DNA of 64,000 bases from assembly GCF_040567655.1 (NCBI RefSeq), contig NZ_JBEXAC010000001.1, forward strand, positions 2,356,001-2,420,000, written 5' to 3'. A program made the position numbers and the translations under genes. Shown here piece by piece: positions 35,687-45,475 of the stretch (the stretch's first letter is position 1; each line of letters begins with the position of its first letter). The DNA comes from Chitinophaga sp. H8 (GTDB taxonomy: Bacteria > Bacteroidota > Bacteroidia > Chitinophagales > Chitinophagaceae). Below the pieces are notes generated by a model. The model saw only the letters and a program-made list of their open reading frames with translations. It did not search any database and was not told the DNA's origin.

Positions 35687-37193
35687 TCAGTTCCAATGCA
35701 TACATCAGTTCCGGATCCTGGCCGGCACGGGCATATGTTACAAATTTCTCAAGCGGCACTTCCCTATCAGGTATCAGGCCACGGCCATCATCTGCTGACG
35801 CGTTGAAAAAATAAAGCTCCGAAAGGGGCACCGTAAGTATAGACTTTGTTCTGGGCAACATATATTTGAGGAACCAGGCAGCGGTAGTAGCCTTTTCTCC
35901 ACTTCCGGTTTCCTTTCCAATCACCAAGCCACGTTTATTCTTGCGGACCAGTGAAGCAAAGTAAGTCGCTGCTGATACAGTGCCCCCACCCGTTAATACA
36001 TATACTTTACCTTTAAATGCATCTTTATCCGGCGGAAAGTTTTCCAGCTGCCCTTCTTTTAAGCGGGCATTACCAATATAGATACCCGAGCTGTCTTTAT
36101 CAAATCGCTGATAGAGAAAGTTTTTATGATTCCGGATATCTTCATCAGAAAGCTTCCTGCCATAATCTGCGATCGCATATTCAGGATAGGCAATGTCTAT
36201 TGTCCTGGTCCTGTAGTTATATACATTTTTGAAAGGGGCATCTGCAAGGAATGAATACAGCAATGCAGAAATAGCTGGATTTCCACCTCCATTACTACGT
36301 ATGTCAATAATAACATGTTCATACCCACGTTGATTAACTTCCTTAAAGAACTCACTGAATTCTTTATAAGCTGCCGATTCGCTCAGCGAAAATGTATTGA
36401 TGGTCAGCAAGCCTGTTTTAGTATCATCAAAATAATTCCTGTACACAAGGTATGCCCGCTGTAGCTGGTTCATAGGCAGAATAGCCAGCCTGCTGTCATG
36501 AAACGCCTTGGTAGGACTGGAAAAAGGAATCGTTACTTTTTTGACTGCACTGCTACCTGGAGTAGTATAAGTGATCCTGAAACTTTCACGGTCCGGTGCT
36601 AGTAAACTGAAAAGCAACTGAAAATTAGATGCTATCCTGTCTGTTCCGGTATTGATATGACCATCACTGTAAACTGATGCTACCAGTGCAGCTATGATAT
36701 CTTTCACAGTCATACCGTCTATGCTCAGCACCTCTGATCCGAAAGGTATTTCAGCCCCTTTAATGTTGATGAATATTTTTTCCCGTTCAATGATAACGGG
36801 GAAAGGAAAAAAATGAATCATACCAAATATATTTCTCGAATTATCTTCAGAAAAACGTAAGTTGGTATGAACGTCCCTGATTAAATATAAGGGTGAGTAC
36901 TGGCTGCAGTTCAGCACGTCCGGTTGGGCGTTCATCATCGTCAGCAACGAATCAACCTTCCTGTTAAAATCAGTGGAATCAATAAACTTATAAGGATTAG
37001 GATGTTGTTTCTTCAGTATATCCATGGCCAGTCTGTAGTCCGCGATGAGGTCTTCCTTTGTAACGTCCAACAGGTTTTTATGCTGAGAACTGACCGTAAG
37101 GCTCTGTAACACTATTGCCACGATCATGCCGAAATATCTTTTGAAAGACTTGAGAATGCCTTTCTGTATATTAAATTTGCTGTACAGTTTCAT
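35673..37193 (-). CDS. S41-family serine peptidase, exported
   Basis: A 506-residue protein with one N-terminal membrane/signal segment (about 18-36). A PDZ-like stretch lies near 140-190 (KGAEIPFGSEVLSIDGMTVKDI). The S41 (C-terminal-processing/tricorn) domain shows RDVHTNLRF near 106, VIIDIRSNGGGNP near 294-306 and the nucleophile region TGGGTVSAATYF with S407, then VIGKETGSGEKATTA near 424. It is the last gene of a tight leftward string: the MutS-like gene upstream ends 36 bases before its start. It may process a periplasmic or surface peptide handled by the SusC/SusD and ABC proteins of that string, which is inference. Confidence 0.88.
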   Translation of the reverse strand: MKLYSKFNIQKGILKSFKRYFGMIVAIVLQSLTVSSQHKNLLDVTKEDLIADYRLAMDILKKQHPNPYKFIDSTDFNRKVDSLLTMMNAQPDVLNCSQYSPLYLIRDVHTNLRFSEDNSRNIFGMIHFFPFPVIIEREKIFINIKGAEIPFGSEVLSIDGMTVKDIIAALVASVYSDGHINTGTDRIASNFQLLFSLLAPDRESFRITYTTPGSSAVKKVTIPFSSPTKAFHDSRLAILPMNQLQRAYLVYRNYFDDTKTGLLTINTFSLSESAAYKEFSEFFKEVNQRGYEHVIIDIRSNGGGNPAISALLYSFLADAPFKNVYNYRTRTIDIAYPEYAIADYGRKLSDEDIRNHKNFLYQRFDKDSSGIYIGNARLKEGQLENFPPDKDAFKGKVYVLTGGGTVSAATYFASLVRKNKRGLVIGKETGSGEKATTAAWFLKYMLPRTKSILTVPLSELYFFNASADDGRGLIPDREVPLEKFVTYARAGQDPELMYALELINAL

Positions 37194-37229
37194 GAGTTTG
37201 GTTTATTTTGTCGTAGATCAATATTGTAA

Positions 37230-38549
37230 TTATGAATGGATCATTTCCAGAATACCCTCATTGCGGATAATCATCATACCCTGCCTGTCTTCCGTAATGC
37301 CCTCCTCCAATCTATAAGTATAGCGTGGCCGTCCTCCTTCCATAACAGTGGGGAGATATCTGAAAAGGATATTATCGTGCCCCCGTAAGGCCTCTCCTAC
37401 TTCAATAATATGGGTAGACACTACAAACAGACAGTCCCGGTACTCCGCAAATGCTTCGGTAACTGACAGCGTACCATCATATGCATCTTTTACATTGGTA
37501 CCTTTGAACAGCTCGTCAAACATCAGCAGCAAACGCTTGCCCTGGCTGGCTGCTTCAGCTGCCTGCTTTACACGCACCACTTCCGCGTAAAAATGACTAT
37601 AGCCAAGGTGAATATTATCTGCCACATTGATGGAGGTATATAATCCTTCGCGTACTGAAAAGTCCATGCTGGCAGCCGCTACCGGGAATCCAATATGAGC
37701 CAGGTACAAACTGATCCCCAGTGATTTCATCAACGTGGATTTACCAGCCATGTTTGCCCCGGTCAGAAACAACATGTTGCTCGCCTCATTCATCGTCAAT
37801 GAATTGCCTACAGCGTTTTCAATCGCCGGATGACGTAGCTCTTTTACTGACAACATGTTACATGCGCCGGTTAGTGCTTTGGCATATACAAACCCCCTGG
37901 TTGCAGCTACACTGCTCACTGCTATATAAACATCCACTTCATGGATAAATGACAGCATATTCTCCATGTCCTCGTGATGATGTGTCTTCAACAGCAAATC
38001 ATAATGCACAAGCGTTTGTACAGACAAAGCCTTATAGATATCTGTGTTACGCAGTTTTTCCAGCCGGGGGGTATACAGCAAATCTTTTATTTCCTGTATA
38101 CGTGCTGCAAAAGCGCTGTCGCTTGTAACACCAATTGTACTGATAAAATTATGGCAGCTTTTGAGGACCTCAATCGTTGCCTGCAATCCTTGTATATTTG
38201 TTTTATAACGCTCATCGCGGACAGTCAATGAGAGTAGTTTCATGGCTAGTGTACCGGCAAAAGTAGCTATCAAGCCCTTACCTGCTCCTGTGTCCAGGTA
38301 TTCGCGCATCAAACCTACCTGCTGCACGCTGAAAGGAAATTTGAGGCCGAGGCACTGAAAAAAATGAAAAATAGCAGTACGCTGGTTAATGACAGTTTCG
38401 TGTATCAATGGCTGCCGGAACATTTCGTCCAGTAATTTTTCTCCCCCGCGTGTCTTTACCTGATTGAATAAATGATAAACAGATCCCTGCCGGAATTTGC
38501 CCAACAGGTTCAGTTCATCTAACGACTGCTGATCAATGTTGAAGTTCAT
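37230..38549 (-). CDS. MutS-like ATPase lacking mismatch-recognition domains (second of pair)
   Basis: A 439-residue protein. I start at ATG 38549, because a longer frame to 38630 only reads into the upstream gene. It has a helical lever-like region (about 10-230) resembling MutS domain III and a MutS-type ABC ATPase with Walker A TGANMAGKST (263-272), Walker B LLMFDELFKGTN (341-352) and STHIIEVGE after it. Canonical MutS is about 850 residues and has N-terminal DNA-binding domains that are absent here. It overlaps its paralogue's end by 17 bases and shares motifs with it, so a heterodimer is likely. Its location among membrane transport genes argues against ordinary mismatch repair. Confidence 0.85.
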   Translation of the reverse strand: MNFNIDQQSLDELNLLGKFRQGSVYHLFNQVKTRGGEKLLDEMFRQPLIHETVINQRTAIFHFFQCLGLKFPFSVQQVGLMREYLDTGAGKGLIATFAGTLAMKLLSLTVRDERYKTNIQGLQATIEVLKSCHNFISTIGVTSDSAFAARIQEIKDLLYTPRLEKLRNTDIYKALSVQTLVHYDLLLKTHHHEDMENMLSFIHEVDVYIAVSSVAATRGFVYAKALTGACNMLSVKELRHPAIENAVGNSLTMNEASNMLFLTGANMAGKSTLMKSLGISLYLAHIGFPVAAASMDFSVREGLYTSINVADNIHLGYSHFYAEVVRVKQAAEAASQGKRLLLMFDELFKGTNVKDAYDGTLSVTEAFAEYRDCLFVVSTHIIEVGEALRGHDNILFRYLPTVMEGGRPRYTYRLEEGITEDRQGMMIIRNEGILEMIHS

Positions 38550-39879
38550 GATTACCTGTTTTTTGGCTATTTTCAATAGGTGAATGGGCCCGTTTCCGGC
38601 CATTCCGGAGTATATCCAGTATTCCTTCATTACGGATGATAATCATGCCATGACGGTCATCGGTAACACCTTCCTGCAATGTATAAGTGTATTCTGGCGT
38701 CTGGCCATTCATACGCGTAGGCAGATAACGAAAACCAATTGCAGCATGAAGCCCCAGCTCCCCAGCTGCTTCCACAATGTGAGAAGATATAATGAACTTG
38801 CTGTTTTCCTTACCGGAAAAGGCTTTTGTAATGGCCACAGTAGCCTCATGCGCATCCTTTACGTTTGTACCCCGGAACAGTTCGTCAAAGATCACAAAGA
38901 GGGCTTTCCCCCGTTGTAGCGCTGCAGCCACCTGTTTAACACGCAGCACTTCAGCATAAAAATGACTGGCCCCGATACCCAGATTATCAGGCAGGTTGAT
39001 AGTAGTAAATATCCCGTCCATGACTGAGAACTCCATATGCCGTGCCGCGACAGGGAACCCCATATGCGCAATATATACTGCTGTGCCTACCGAACGCAGG
39101 AATGTGGATTTGCCCGCCATATTAGCGCCCGTGAGAAATACAACCGTATGGCCTAGCTGCATCTGCAGGTTATTGGCAACAGGATCTTTCAATTCCGGAT
39201 GATATACCCCTTCGAGCTTTAGCTCCCCACTACCTTTTTCAAGTGCTCTGGGAAATACGAACTGATGTTTGTTGGCCACTTTAGCAACCGACAGATACAC
39301 ATCAAGCTGATAGATATATTCCAAAAGCCTTTCAATTCTTTTTCGTTCACGCACCCTTAGCAGCACATCAAAGGCAGTTTCCGCAGCATAAGAGAGCTTA
39401 TCCGGGTGCTTTTCCAGTAACACAGGGGCCAGAGAAGGATCCAAAAGGAGCTGGTCAATAGCTTCCCGCTCATCACTGTAAGGTATAATGTCCTGCACCT
39501 CCCTACGGGCAATAAATGTGCAAACCTGTTGGATCAGGTTGATTAATGCGGCTACTCCATTGTGCACCTCTTTTTCATTCAAAAGGTACTGACGACTACC
39601 ATCTGAAGATTCCTGGGCTGCTGTCAGATATTTTTCCACCATATCAAACATGGCGGCCTCAAAAGGGAAAGCCAACCCAAGCTGCGCAAAGTGTTTTATA
39701 AGGGCACTACGCCTGTTGATCATCTCCTGTTCTGCCAGCGGTGCACGGAACATTGCCTGCAACCGCATTTCACCACCACGGGTATGCGTATTGTTATACA
39801 GATCATAAATACCTGCGGCTTCCCGCTTGCTGAAGATCCGCAAATCATCCATCGTCTGATCATCTATTTCCAAGATCAT
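38533..39879 (-). CDS. MutS-like ATPase lacking mismatch-recognition domains (first of pair)
   Basis: A 448-residue paralogue of the downstream gene with the same plan: RGGEMRLQAMFRAPLAEQEMINRR near 34-58 (a MutS domain III start), a helical region, and the MutS ATPase with Walker A TGANMAGKST (250-259) and Walker B FVIFDELFRGTN (328-339). The glutamate that normally activates water is kept (DEL in place of the usual DEI). DNA-clamp and mismatch-binding parts are missing. It begins 32 bases after the GldFG-type gene, which fits one transcript. In MutS dimers each active site is completed by the partner subunit, so the pair may form an asymmetric ATPase. Confidence 0.85.
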   Translation of the reverse strand: MILEIDDQTMDDLRIFSKREAAGIYDLYNNTHTRGGEMRLQAMFRAPLAEQEMINRRSALIKHFAQLGLAFPFEAAMFDMVEKYLTAAQESSDGSRQYLLNEKEVHNGVAALINLIQQVCTFIARREVQDIIPYSDEREAIDQLLLDPSLAPVLLEKHPDKLSYAAETAFDVLLRVRERKRIERLLEYIYQLDVYLSVAKVANKHQFVFPRALEKGSGELKLEGVYHPELKDPVANNLQMQLGHTVVFLTGANMAGKSTFLRSVGTAVYIAHMGFPVAARHMEFSVMDGIFTTINLPDNLGIGASHFYAEVLRVKQVAAALQRGKALFVIFDELFRGTNVKDAHEATVAITKAFSGKENSKFIISSHIVEAAGELGLHAAIGFRYLPTRMNGQTPEYTYTLQEGVTDDRHGMIIIRNEGILDILRNGRKRAHSPIENSQKTGNHELQH

Positions 39880-39911
39880 GGTTTCCTGATTAAGTGATTA
39901 AACAGTATCAT

Positions 39912-42227
39912 TTATTTCCGTTTCCGGCGAAGTAATATAACCACACCAAGTAGCAATATCAGGGCCGGCAGCACCCATATATATATTACCTGTATCACTT
40001 TAAACCCAGCCACAGAAAGATTTAGTTTGGTATCCTGCGGAGCCGGGTGTGGGGCGTAAATCGGAAACCGGTTATTATCCATCCAGCTGAAATAGGAACG
40101 GCCAATGACCGAACCGCCGCCTCGTAATGAACTCATCATATCGGCATCACCTGCCGCAATAATCCGTTGTGATTTATGATTGATCTGCCTTTCCAAGGCT
40201 ACCACAACAGGAAAAGAAGTTTTCTTCAGATCTCCTTCCTGTGGCGAAAACATAGGCGTTACGGAATCCCGTACCAATGTGCCTGCTTTCAACCATGCTT
40301 TGCCAGGGAGTGTAAGCAGTAAAGGCTTAACAACACCAATGCTATCGCTGGTTACTACAACTTCCGTTGCTCCGGGAGAGAATAAGGACAAGGTATCCTG
40401 ACTTTTTCTCAGGCGAAGCAGTACCTCCTCTTCGGCAAGGGCAGTGGCTTCCGGTGTAACATACGGCCTTACCATATCCGGCATCTCATCTTTGCTGGGT
40501 TCCACTAAAATGCCATCGGCCAGCTGCAACCCTACACCTGCCAGCAGTGGATTGAGCACATATTGCTTACCCGGCTCGCCAAAGAACATCGCATTTCCGC
40601 CATCGGCCAGATATTGACGGATCTTATCTTGCACAACATTGCTTAATGGTATTTTCGGATCCCCGATCACCAGTGCAGTAATGCCTTCAGGGATTTTCTG
40701 TGTTTCAAGATTAATCGTGTCTACATCAAAGCCAACATTGATAAGAGAGCCACGGAAAGATCGCGCAATGCTGTGCAGGAAATACTCTCTTTCTCCTTTT
40801 TTATAAATGCTGCGTTCGAGGTTCCCGCTGGTATATAGGATACGTGGCATTTTATCTTGTAACAATCGCTTGACAGCTGCCGCCACGTTCATTTCATCCG
40901 GCCAGAATGTAGGATCGTCGAACGTGCGGATAAAAGTTGTTTTCCCTTTATAGGAAAGCCCTATCACCAAACGATAATTTTCTTCCTCCGGGCTGAATAT
41001 CTTACGGATCTTTTCCGGTGGTAGGAAGCCTGTAGTATCCACTTCCATAGTACTGGCAATCTGCGCAGCAATCTCTGCAATATTTTTGCCAGGGAATTGT
41101 TTATAGTGATAGCTTTCAGGAGGTACATCATAGTAGTAAACATACCTGAAACGGATGTTGGGCTTAAAACGCAGATACCGTTCCCATAATAATGAGAGGT
41201 AGCGATTGCGGGCTTCCGGGAGCCCATGCTGTGCACCGATCCCAAGCAGATTGGTGTACAGGGTTACTTCCATTGGCTCATCGCCCAGCTCGCTGATAAT
41301 CTGTTGTGTATTCGGATGCAACGTATTCATTTTACCATACGAAGTATCCCAGTAGCCAATAAGCCCTGGCCGGGAGAAAACATAACCAATCATCAGACCG
41401 ATTACAATAACAGCCAGATAGCGGCCGGTCTTGACAAACCAGGGTTTGGATTCCCGCGCTCCTTTGAGTTTGATAAAGGTAAAGCCGATAAACATGAAAA
41501 CAATTACCAGAAAGTAGATCACATCTTTACTGGTGATAAGCCCCTGTAACATTCTTGCTGTTCTTCCTGATATCGACAGGAAATAGGTAAGGTCCCTCAC
41601 AAAATCATATTTCTGCCATAAACGGCCAATATAGCTCAGGATGAAGATCAGCATGAAAGTAGAGATCGCGGAAACAATCTGATAAGTAGTCAGGCTTGAC
41701 ATGAACATACCAATGGCTGTATAGGCGCAAACCAGCAGGAAAAATCCTAAAAGGCTGGATAACAGTATCCCATATTCTACATCCTGGATGTTGAACAATC
41801 CCATTACTACAAAAGCACCGACAATACTTACCAGCAGCAGATTATATGCCATAAGTGCAAGGTATTTACCTAACACAATCTGATGGGTTTTAACAGGAGA
41901 AGAATACAGCAACTTGATAGTACCATTGTTGATCTCCCGGCTGATCAGCCCCATCGTAAGCAGAGGCAGAAACAGATACAGGTTCTGCAGTGCATTGACA
42001 AAAACCACATTACCTGAAAGAAAAACCAGCTTGGTGAGCGGTATACCGAGGTTTTTGAAGTTCGGGTTATTTTTGATCATCATTTCCTGCCACTTCACAA
42101 AAGGTTCCAGCGCATACGTATAAAACACAGCGCATTGGATCAGGAAAACAATCGTAAGAAACCAGGCTACCGGAGAATAAAAGAGATTACGCAATTCCGT
42201 TCGCGCAATTTTATATATGAGTTTCAT
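39912..42227 (-). CDS. GldF-GldG fusion: ABC-2 permease with periplasmic Gldg/ABC_transp_aux domain
   Basis: A 771-residue membrane protein. Residues about 1-285 form an ABC-2 permease with at least six helices (LYLFLPLLTMGLISREINNGT is the typical signature). From about 300 to 690 comes the Gldg/ABC_transp_aux periplasmic domain (GDEPMEVTLYTN, ALVIGDPKIPLSNVVQDKIRQYLADGGNAMFFGEP). The protein ends in one helix and a basic tail (LLRRKRK). In Flavobacterium these are two proteins, GldF and GldG, which work with GldA in gliding motility; here they are fused. The ATPase partner is encoded 9 bases upstream. A link to gliding is not shown, since neighbours are SusCD and MutS-like genes. Confidence 0.85.
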   Translation of the reverse strand: MKLIYKIARTELRNLFYSPVAWFLTIVFLIQCAVFYTYALEPFVKWQEMMIKNNPNFKNLGIPLTKLVFLSGNVVFVNALQNLYLFLPLLTMGLISREINNGTIKLLYSSPVKTHQIVLGKYLALMAYNLLLVSIVGAFVVMGLFNIQDVEYGILLSSLLGFFLLVCAYTAIGMFMSSLTTYQIVSAISTFMLIFILSYIGRLWQKYDFVRDLTYFLSISGRTARMLQGLITSKDVIYFLVIVFMFIGFTFIKLKGARESKPWFVKTGRYLAVIVIGLMIGYVFSRPGLIGYWDTSYGKMNTLHPNTQQIISELGDEPMEVTLYTNLLGIGAQHGLPEARNRYLSLLWERYLRFKPNIRFRYVYYYDVPPESYHYKQFPGKNIAEIAAQIASTMEVDTTGFLPPEKIRKIFSPEEENYRLVIGLSYKGKTTFIRTFDDPTFWPDEMNVAAAVKRLLQDKMPRILYTSGNLERSIYKKGEREYFLHSIARSFRGSLINVGFDVDTINLETQKIPEGITALVIGDPKIPLSNVVQDKIRQYLADGGNAMFFGEPGKQYVLNPLLAGVGLQLADGILVEPSKDEMPDMVRPYVTPEATALAEEEVLLRLRKSQDTLSLFSPGATEVVVTSDSIGVVKPLLLTLPGKAWLKAGTLVRDSVTPMFSPQEGDLKKTSFPVVVALERQINHKSQRIIAAGDADMMSSLRGGGSVIGRSYFSWMDNNRFPIYAPHPAPQDTKLNLSVAGFKVIQVIYIWVLPALILLLGVVILLRRKRK

Positions 42228-42236
42228 TAGTGCTTC

Positions 42237-43157
42237 TTATTGTTGAGATTGGGATAATTGTTTGAATATGTCATCCAGCAGACCTTTCTCCAGGTTGATC
42301 TCCTGTAGCCGCCATCCGTTTTGGACACTGGTGGCAATGATCGTTTCGGCAATCTCGTGGCTGCCTTCGAAGTAAAGGCGGATCTGCTTATCGTTCAGAA
42401 ATTCAACCCTCGTAATGCCTTTTATCTTTAACAGCACTTCACCGGAAGGCGGGTTTTCCATCTTTATAAGTATAGCATTCGGCTTCATGTAATTGTTGAA
42501 AGCATCCATGGTATCAGAGAAAACGATACGACCATTCTCAATCATGATCACCTCCCTGCACAACAGATGGATCTCTGACATCACATGTGAAGACAATAAT
42601 ACCGTACAATCCCTTGCTATCTCCCGGATTAGTTTCCTCGTTTCTATAAGTTGATTAGGGTCTAAACCATTGGTTGGCTCATCCATTACCACCAGTTGAG
42701 GCTTGTGAATAATGGCTTGTGCAATACCAACCCGCTGGCGATAACCTCCGGACAGGTTGCGGATTAGCCGGGAACTGAAATGCGCTATCTGACAACGTTC
42801 TTTGGCTTCTTCCACAGCTATTTTAATCTTTTTACCCGGGATCAGGCGAAGCTCTGCTGCGTAAGTCAGGTATTCATCCACCGTCAGGTCGGCATATACT
42901 GGTGGTGCCTGCGGCAGAAAGCCAATTCCCATTTTGGCTTCTTCAGGTTGCTTCCGTGTATCAAGGCCGTTCACATACACATGTCCTTCCGTTTGGTTCA
43001 GCGCTCCGCAAATAATGTTCATAGTGGTGGACTTACCGGCGCCATTAGAGCCAAGCAAACCTACTACACCGGCCTTATCTATCTCCAGGTTAATATCGCG
43101 GATTGCCCAGGAGTTACTATACTTATGAGAGAGCTTCTCTATCTTTAGTTTACTCAT
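42237..43157 (-). CDS. GldA-like ABC transporter ATP-binding protein
   Basis: A 306-residue ATPase with Walker A LLGSNGAGKSTT near 35-46, Q-loop GFLPQAPP, signature LSGGYRQRVG near 137, Walker B LVVMDEPTNGLDP near 156-168 and H-loop LLSSHVMSE. The C-terminal 80 residues form the extra domain seen in GldA-type ATPases. It energises the fusion permease encoded directly downstream. Canonical residues are intact. It lies 33 bases after the DUF4397 lipoprotein gene, consistent with cotranscription with the SusCD genes. Confidence 0.93.
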   Translation of the reverse strand: MSKLKIEKLSHKYSNSWAIRDINLEIDKAGVVGLLGSNGAGKSTTMNIICGALNQTEGHVYVNGLDTRKQPEEAKMGIGFLPQAPPVYADLTVDEYLTYAAELRLIPGKKIKIAVEEAKERCQIAHFSSRLIRNLSGGYRQRVGIAQAIIHKPQLVVMDEPTNGLDPNQLIETRKLIREIARDCTVLLSSHVMSEIHLLCREVIMIENGRIVFSDTMDAFNNYMKPNAILIKMENPPSGEVLLKIKGITRVEFLNDKQIRLYFEGSHEIAETIIATSVQNGWRLQEINLEKGLLDDIFKQLSQSQQ

Positions 43158-43190
43158 ATAATTTTTGATAAAATGATTCTTTACTGCACA

Positions 43191-43931
43191 TCAAAGGCTG
43201 TGAGGAACAAGAAGAATGGTAGAACCGCCCGGAGCCCCTATCAGTGCAAGGGTAAAATTCTTTTGCAGCCAGGCATTGCCCGCGTATATGGAACCAGGAT
43301 TACTCAGCCCTTGCGATTTATAACGTGCAATTAAGGCACCACTTTCATCCCTGAATTCAAAGACATAGTCCGCAATACCTGCTCTCACCGGAAACTTTTT
43401 AAATGCTGACATCTCCTTAAAAGAAAGGCTGCTGGCTACTGAGCCGGGGGCATTGTCTGCAAGATTGATACTTATCTGGCCACTGCCGGGTGACAGGTTA
43501 AGAAAACGTAACCCCATTACGCTATCCTGCGCACTGTGATAAGGCAACTGATCCATCGTCAGCAACGTATCCGGCTTGCTCACAGTGCCTGTCAGAAACA
43601 ACGTGCTCATTGCACCGATAGGCAGATCGATTACAAGCTGTAATAAGGGACTGCTTTTTCCTGTAGTATCAGGATACTGGTATAATGCCAGATCCTGCCG
43701 GCCTGTATAGGAACTGAACCGGTTGACAGAAGAATTGAACACACCGTAAGAAATACGTTTAGCCGTAATGTAATAACCATTCGGTTGGCCTCCGTTAAAA
43801 CTGGTGATCAATGGCTGACTGCCTACTATTGCATTGATCATGGTAAGAGAAGCTGTGCCCGGAGGCATCTTTTCTTTCGAACAGGAAAATAATATTAACA
43901 ACCAAATCGACCAGGAAAGTATGCGTTGCAT
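43191..43931 (-). CDS. DUF4397-like lipoprotein in the second SusCD locus
   Basis: A 246-residue lipoprotein with lipobox LFSC near residue 17. The pattern MGLRFLNLSPGSGQISINLAD near 133 resembles the DUF4397 repeat (VRFINLSPDAPAVDVY type), a beta-sandwich of unknown role found on bacterial surfaces. It sits 36 bases downstream of susD, the slot of an accessory surface-binding protein, and may serve that role. The rest of the protein is beta-rich with no enzyme motif. Confidence 0.7.
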   Translation of the reverse strand: MQRILSWSIWLLILFSCSKEKMPPGTASLTMINAIVGSQPLITSFNGGQPNGYYITAKRISYGVFNSSVNRFSSYTGRQDLALYQYPDTTGKSSPLLQLVIDLPIGAMSTLFLTGTVSKPDTLLTMDQLPYHSAQDSVMGLRFLNLSPGSGQISINLADNAPGSVASSLSFKEMSAFKKFPVRAGIADYVFEFRDESGALIARYKSQGLSNPGSIYAGNAWLQKNFTLALIGAPGGSTILLVPHSL

Positions 43932-43967
43932 ATTTTATTATGATTAGATTATTGACAAATAAGATGG

Positions 43968-45464
43968 TCAGTACCCTTGGTTTTGCGTTAACCTCGAGTT
44001 ACGTTGGATCTCCGTCGGGGGGATTGGATATAACAGTTGGTAATCTCCCTCCCACGGTTGCTTTATTGAAGTATTTGAAAGTACATCATGAGCGGTGCCG
44101 GTTCGTTTCAGATCAAGCCAGCGGTTGCCCCATTCTGCAAAAAGTTCTGTCTGCCGCTCCTGGGCTATGGCTTTTTTCACTGCAGCGAGGTCCATTGAAA
44201 CAGGTAACAGCTCCAACCCTGCTCTTTTACGCACTTTGTTCAGATCATCAATAGCACCTGTAAGTCCCCCGTTGGCACCATTCGCCCTTGCTTCTGCCCT
44301 GATAAGGTATTGTTCGGCCAGCCTGGACACCACATAATATTCCTCTGCGGGTGCACCTGCTACCGAATTTGCGAAACCAACCTTGTACTTGGCAGGGTAA
44401 TAGGTTTTGCCTTGCGATACACCATTCACAATGTTCATGGTGCTGTCGATCCAGTCAACATAACGTTGATCTCCCGGCTCAAACACACGCAACAAATCAT
44501 CAGAAAGATTAAATGGAGCTATTTCCTTATACAGTATATGTGGCAAAAACACATTCCCTTCCGGTGTTGCATTTTTCAGCGCAGAAGCGGGATCTTCCGT
44601 TTGCATCAACTGCCAGATAACTTCCCGGCTGGTTGTTTTGAACACATTATTTACAGGCTCCAATTGGTACAATGCGGCCTGGTTAATAACATCTGTGGCC
44701 TTTGCAGCAGCACTTACATGATCACCAAGGAAAAGATAAGCTTTAGCCAACATGGCAGTAGCCGCCCATTTGTTGGGACGTACTCTCTTTCCCTTTCCTA
44801 CTGAATAGTCCGAAGGCAATGTACTTTCCGCATCCAGCAGATCGCTTATGATCTGCTTGTAAATTTCTGGCTGCGAAGTTTTCGCAACTCCGGCCGTCTG
44901 GTTAAAATCGACCGTTAGTGCCAGGGGCAGATCCCCAAAAAAATTAGTCAGATAAAAGTAACAGAATGCCCGTACAAACTTGGCTTCTCCGGTCAGTTCT
45001 TTCCTGACACTGTCTCGCAGCTGAGGGGAAGTAGATGTTGCAATACCTTCTATTACAGAATTAGCACCATACACAGTATTATAGGCAGAACTCCATATGT
45101 TGCCAGGCACCTCGCTATTGTCATTCGTGAGCCGGTTGGTAATTAAAGCATAGTAGGAAGGACTAATGGGACCGTTACTATTATAGAATTCTCCGGCAGA
45201 CAAACCGCCGGCTATCGTAGCAAGCCCTGCACTGAAAGAAGAGAACCCTACACTAACAATGTTGCTGGAAACGGTACCATGAATCATCACATGATACACC
45301 CCTATCATCGCTCCTTCAGCCTGCTGTTCGGAATTGAACATCTTTTCCGTGGTGAGCGTATCAATAGGTCCGGATATGGATACCAGTTTTTTGCAGGAAA
45401 GAAATAGCAAGCCTTGCAATAAGCAGCATGCCATAATATAGCTACGTTTACAGGATATACGCAT
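43968..45464 (-). CDS. SusD/RagB lipoprotein of the second SusCD locus
   Basis: A 498-residue SusD-family lipoprotein (FLSC lipobox near residue 24). Recognisable parts are ITTEKMF-like LTTEKMFNSEQQAEGAMIGVY at the start, the helix GEAKFVRAFCYFYLTNFFGDLPL, LAEQYLIRAEARA near 390, AQERQTELFAEWGNRWLDLKRTGTA near 442 and YQLLYPIPPTEIQRN at the end. The binding region between differs from the first SusD, so the ligand is probably different. It lies 11 bases from susC. Confidence 0.95.
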   Translation of the reverse strand: MRISCKRSYIMACCLLQGLLFLSCKKLVSISGPIDTLTTEKMFNSEQQAEGAMIGVYHVMIHGTVSSNIVSVGFSSFSAGLATIAGGLSAGEFYNSNGPISPSYYALITNRLTNDNSEVPGNIWSSAYNTVYGANSVIEGIATSTSPQLRDSVRKELTGEAKFVRAFCYFYLTNFFGDLPLALTVDFNQTAGVAKTSQPEIYKQIISDLLDAESTLPSDYSVGKGKRVRPNKWAATAMLAKAYLFLGDHVSAAAKATDVINQAALYQLEPVNNVFKTTSREVIWQLMQTEDPASALKNATPEGNVFLPHILYKEIAPFNLSDDLLRVFEPGDQRYVDWIDSTMNIVNGVSQGKTYYPAKYKVGFANSVAGAPAEEYYVVSRLAEQYLIRAEARANGANGGLTGAIDDLNKVRKRAGLELLPVSMDLAAVKKAIAQERQTELFAEWGNRWLDLKRTGTAHDVLSNTSIKQPWEGDYQLLYPIPPTEIQRNSRLTQNQGY

Positions 45465-45475
45465 AGCAAATGATT

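Noticed and set aside
37230..39879. Canonical MutS mismatch-repair genes
   Set aside because: Each is half the normal length and lacks the mismatch-recognition and connector domains; MutL is not near.
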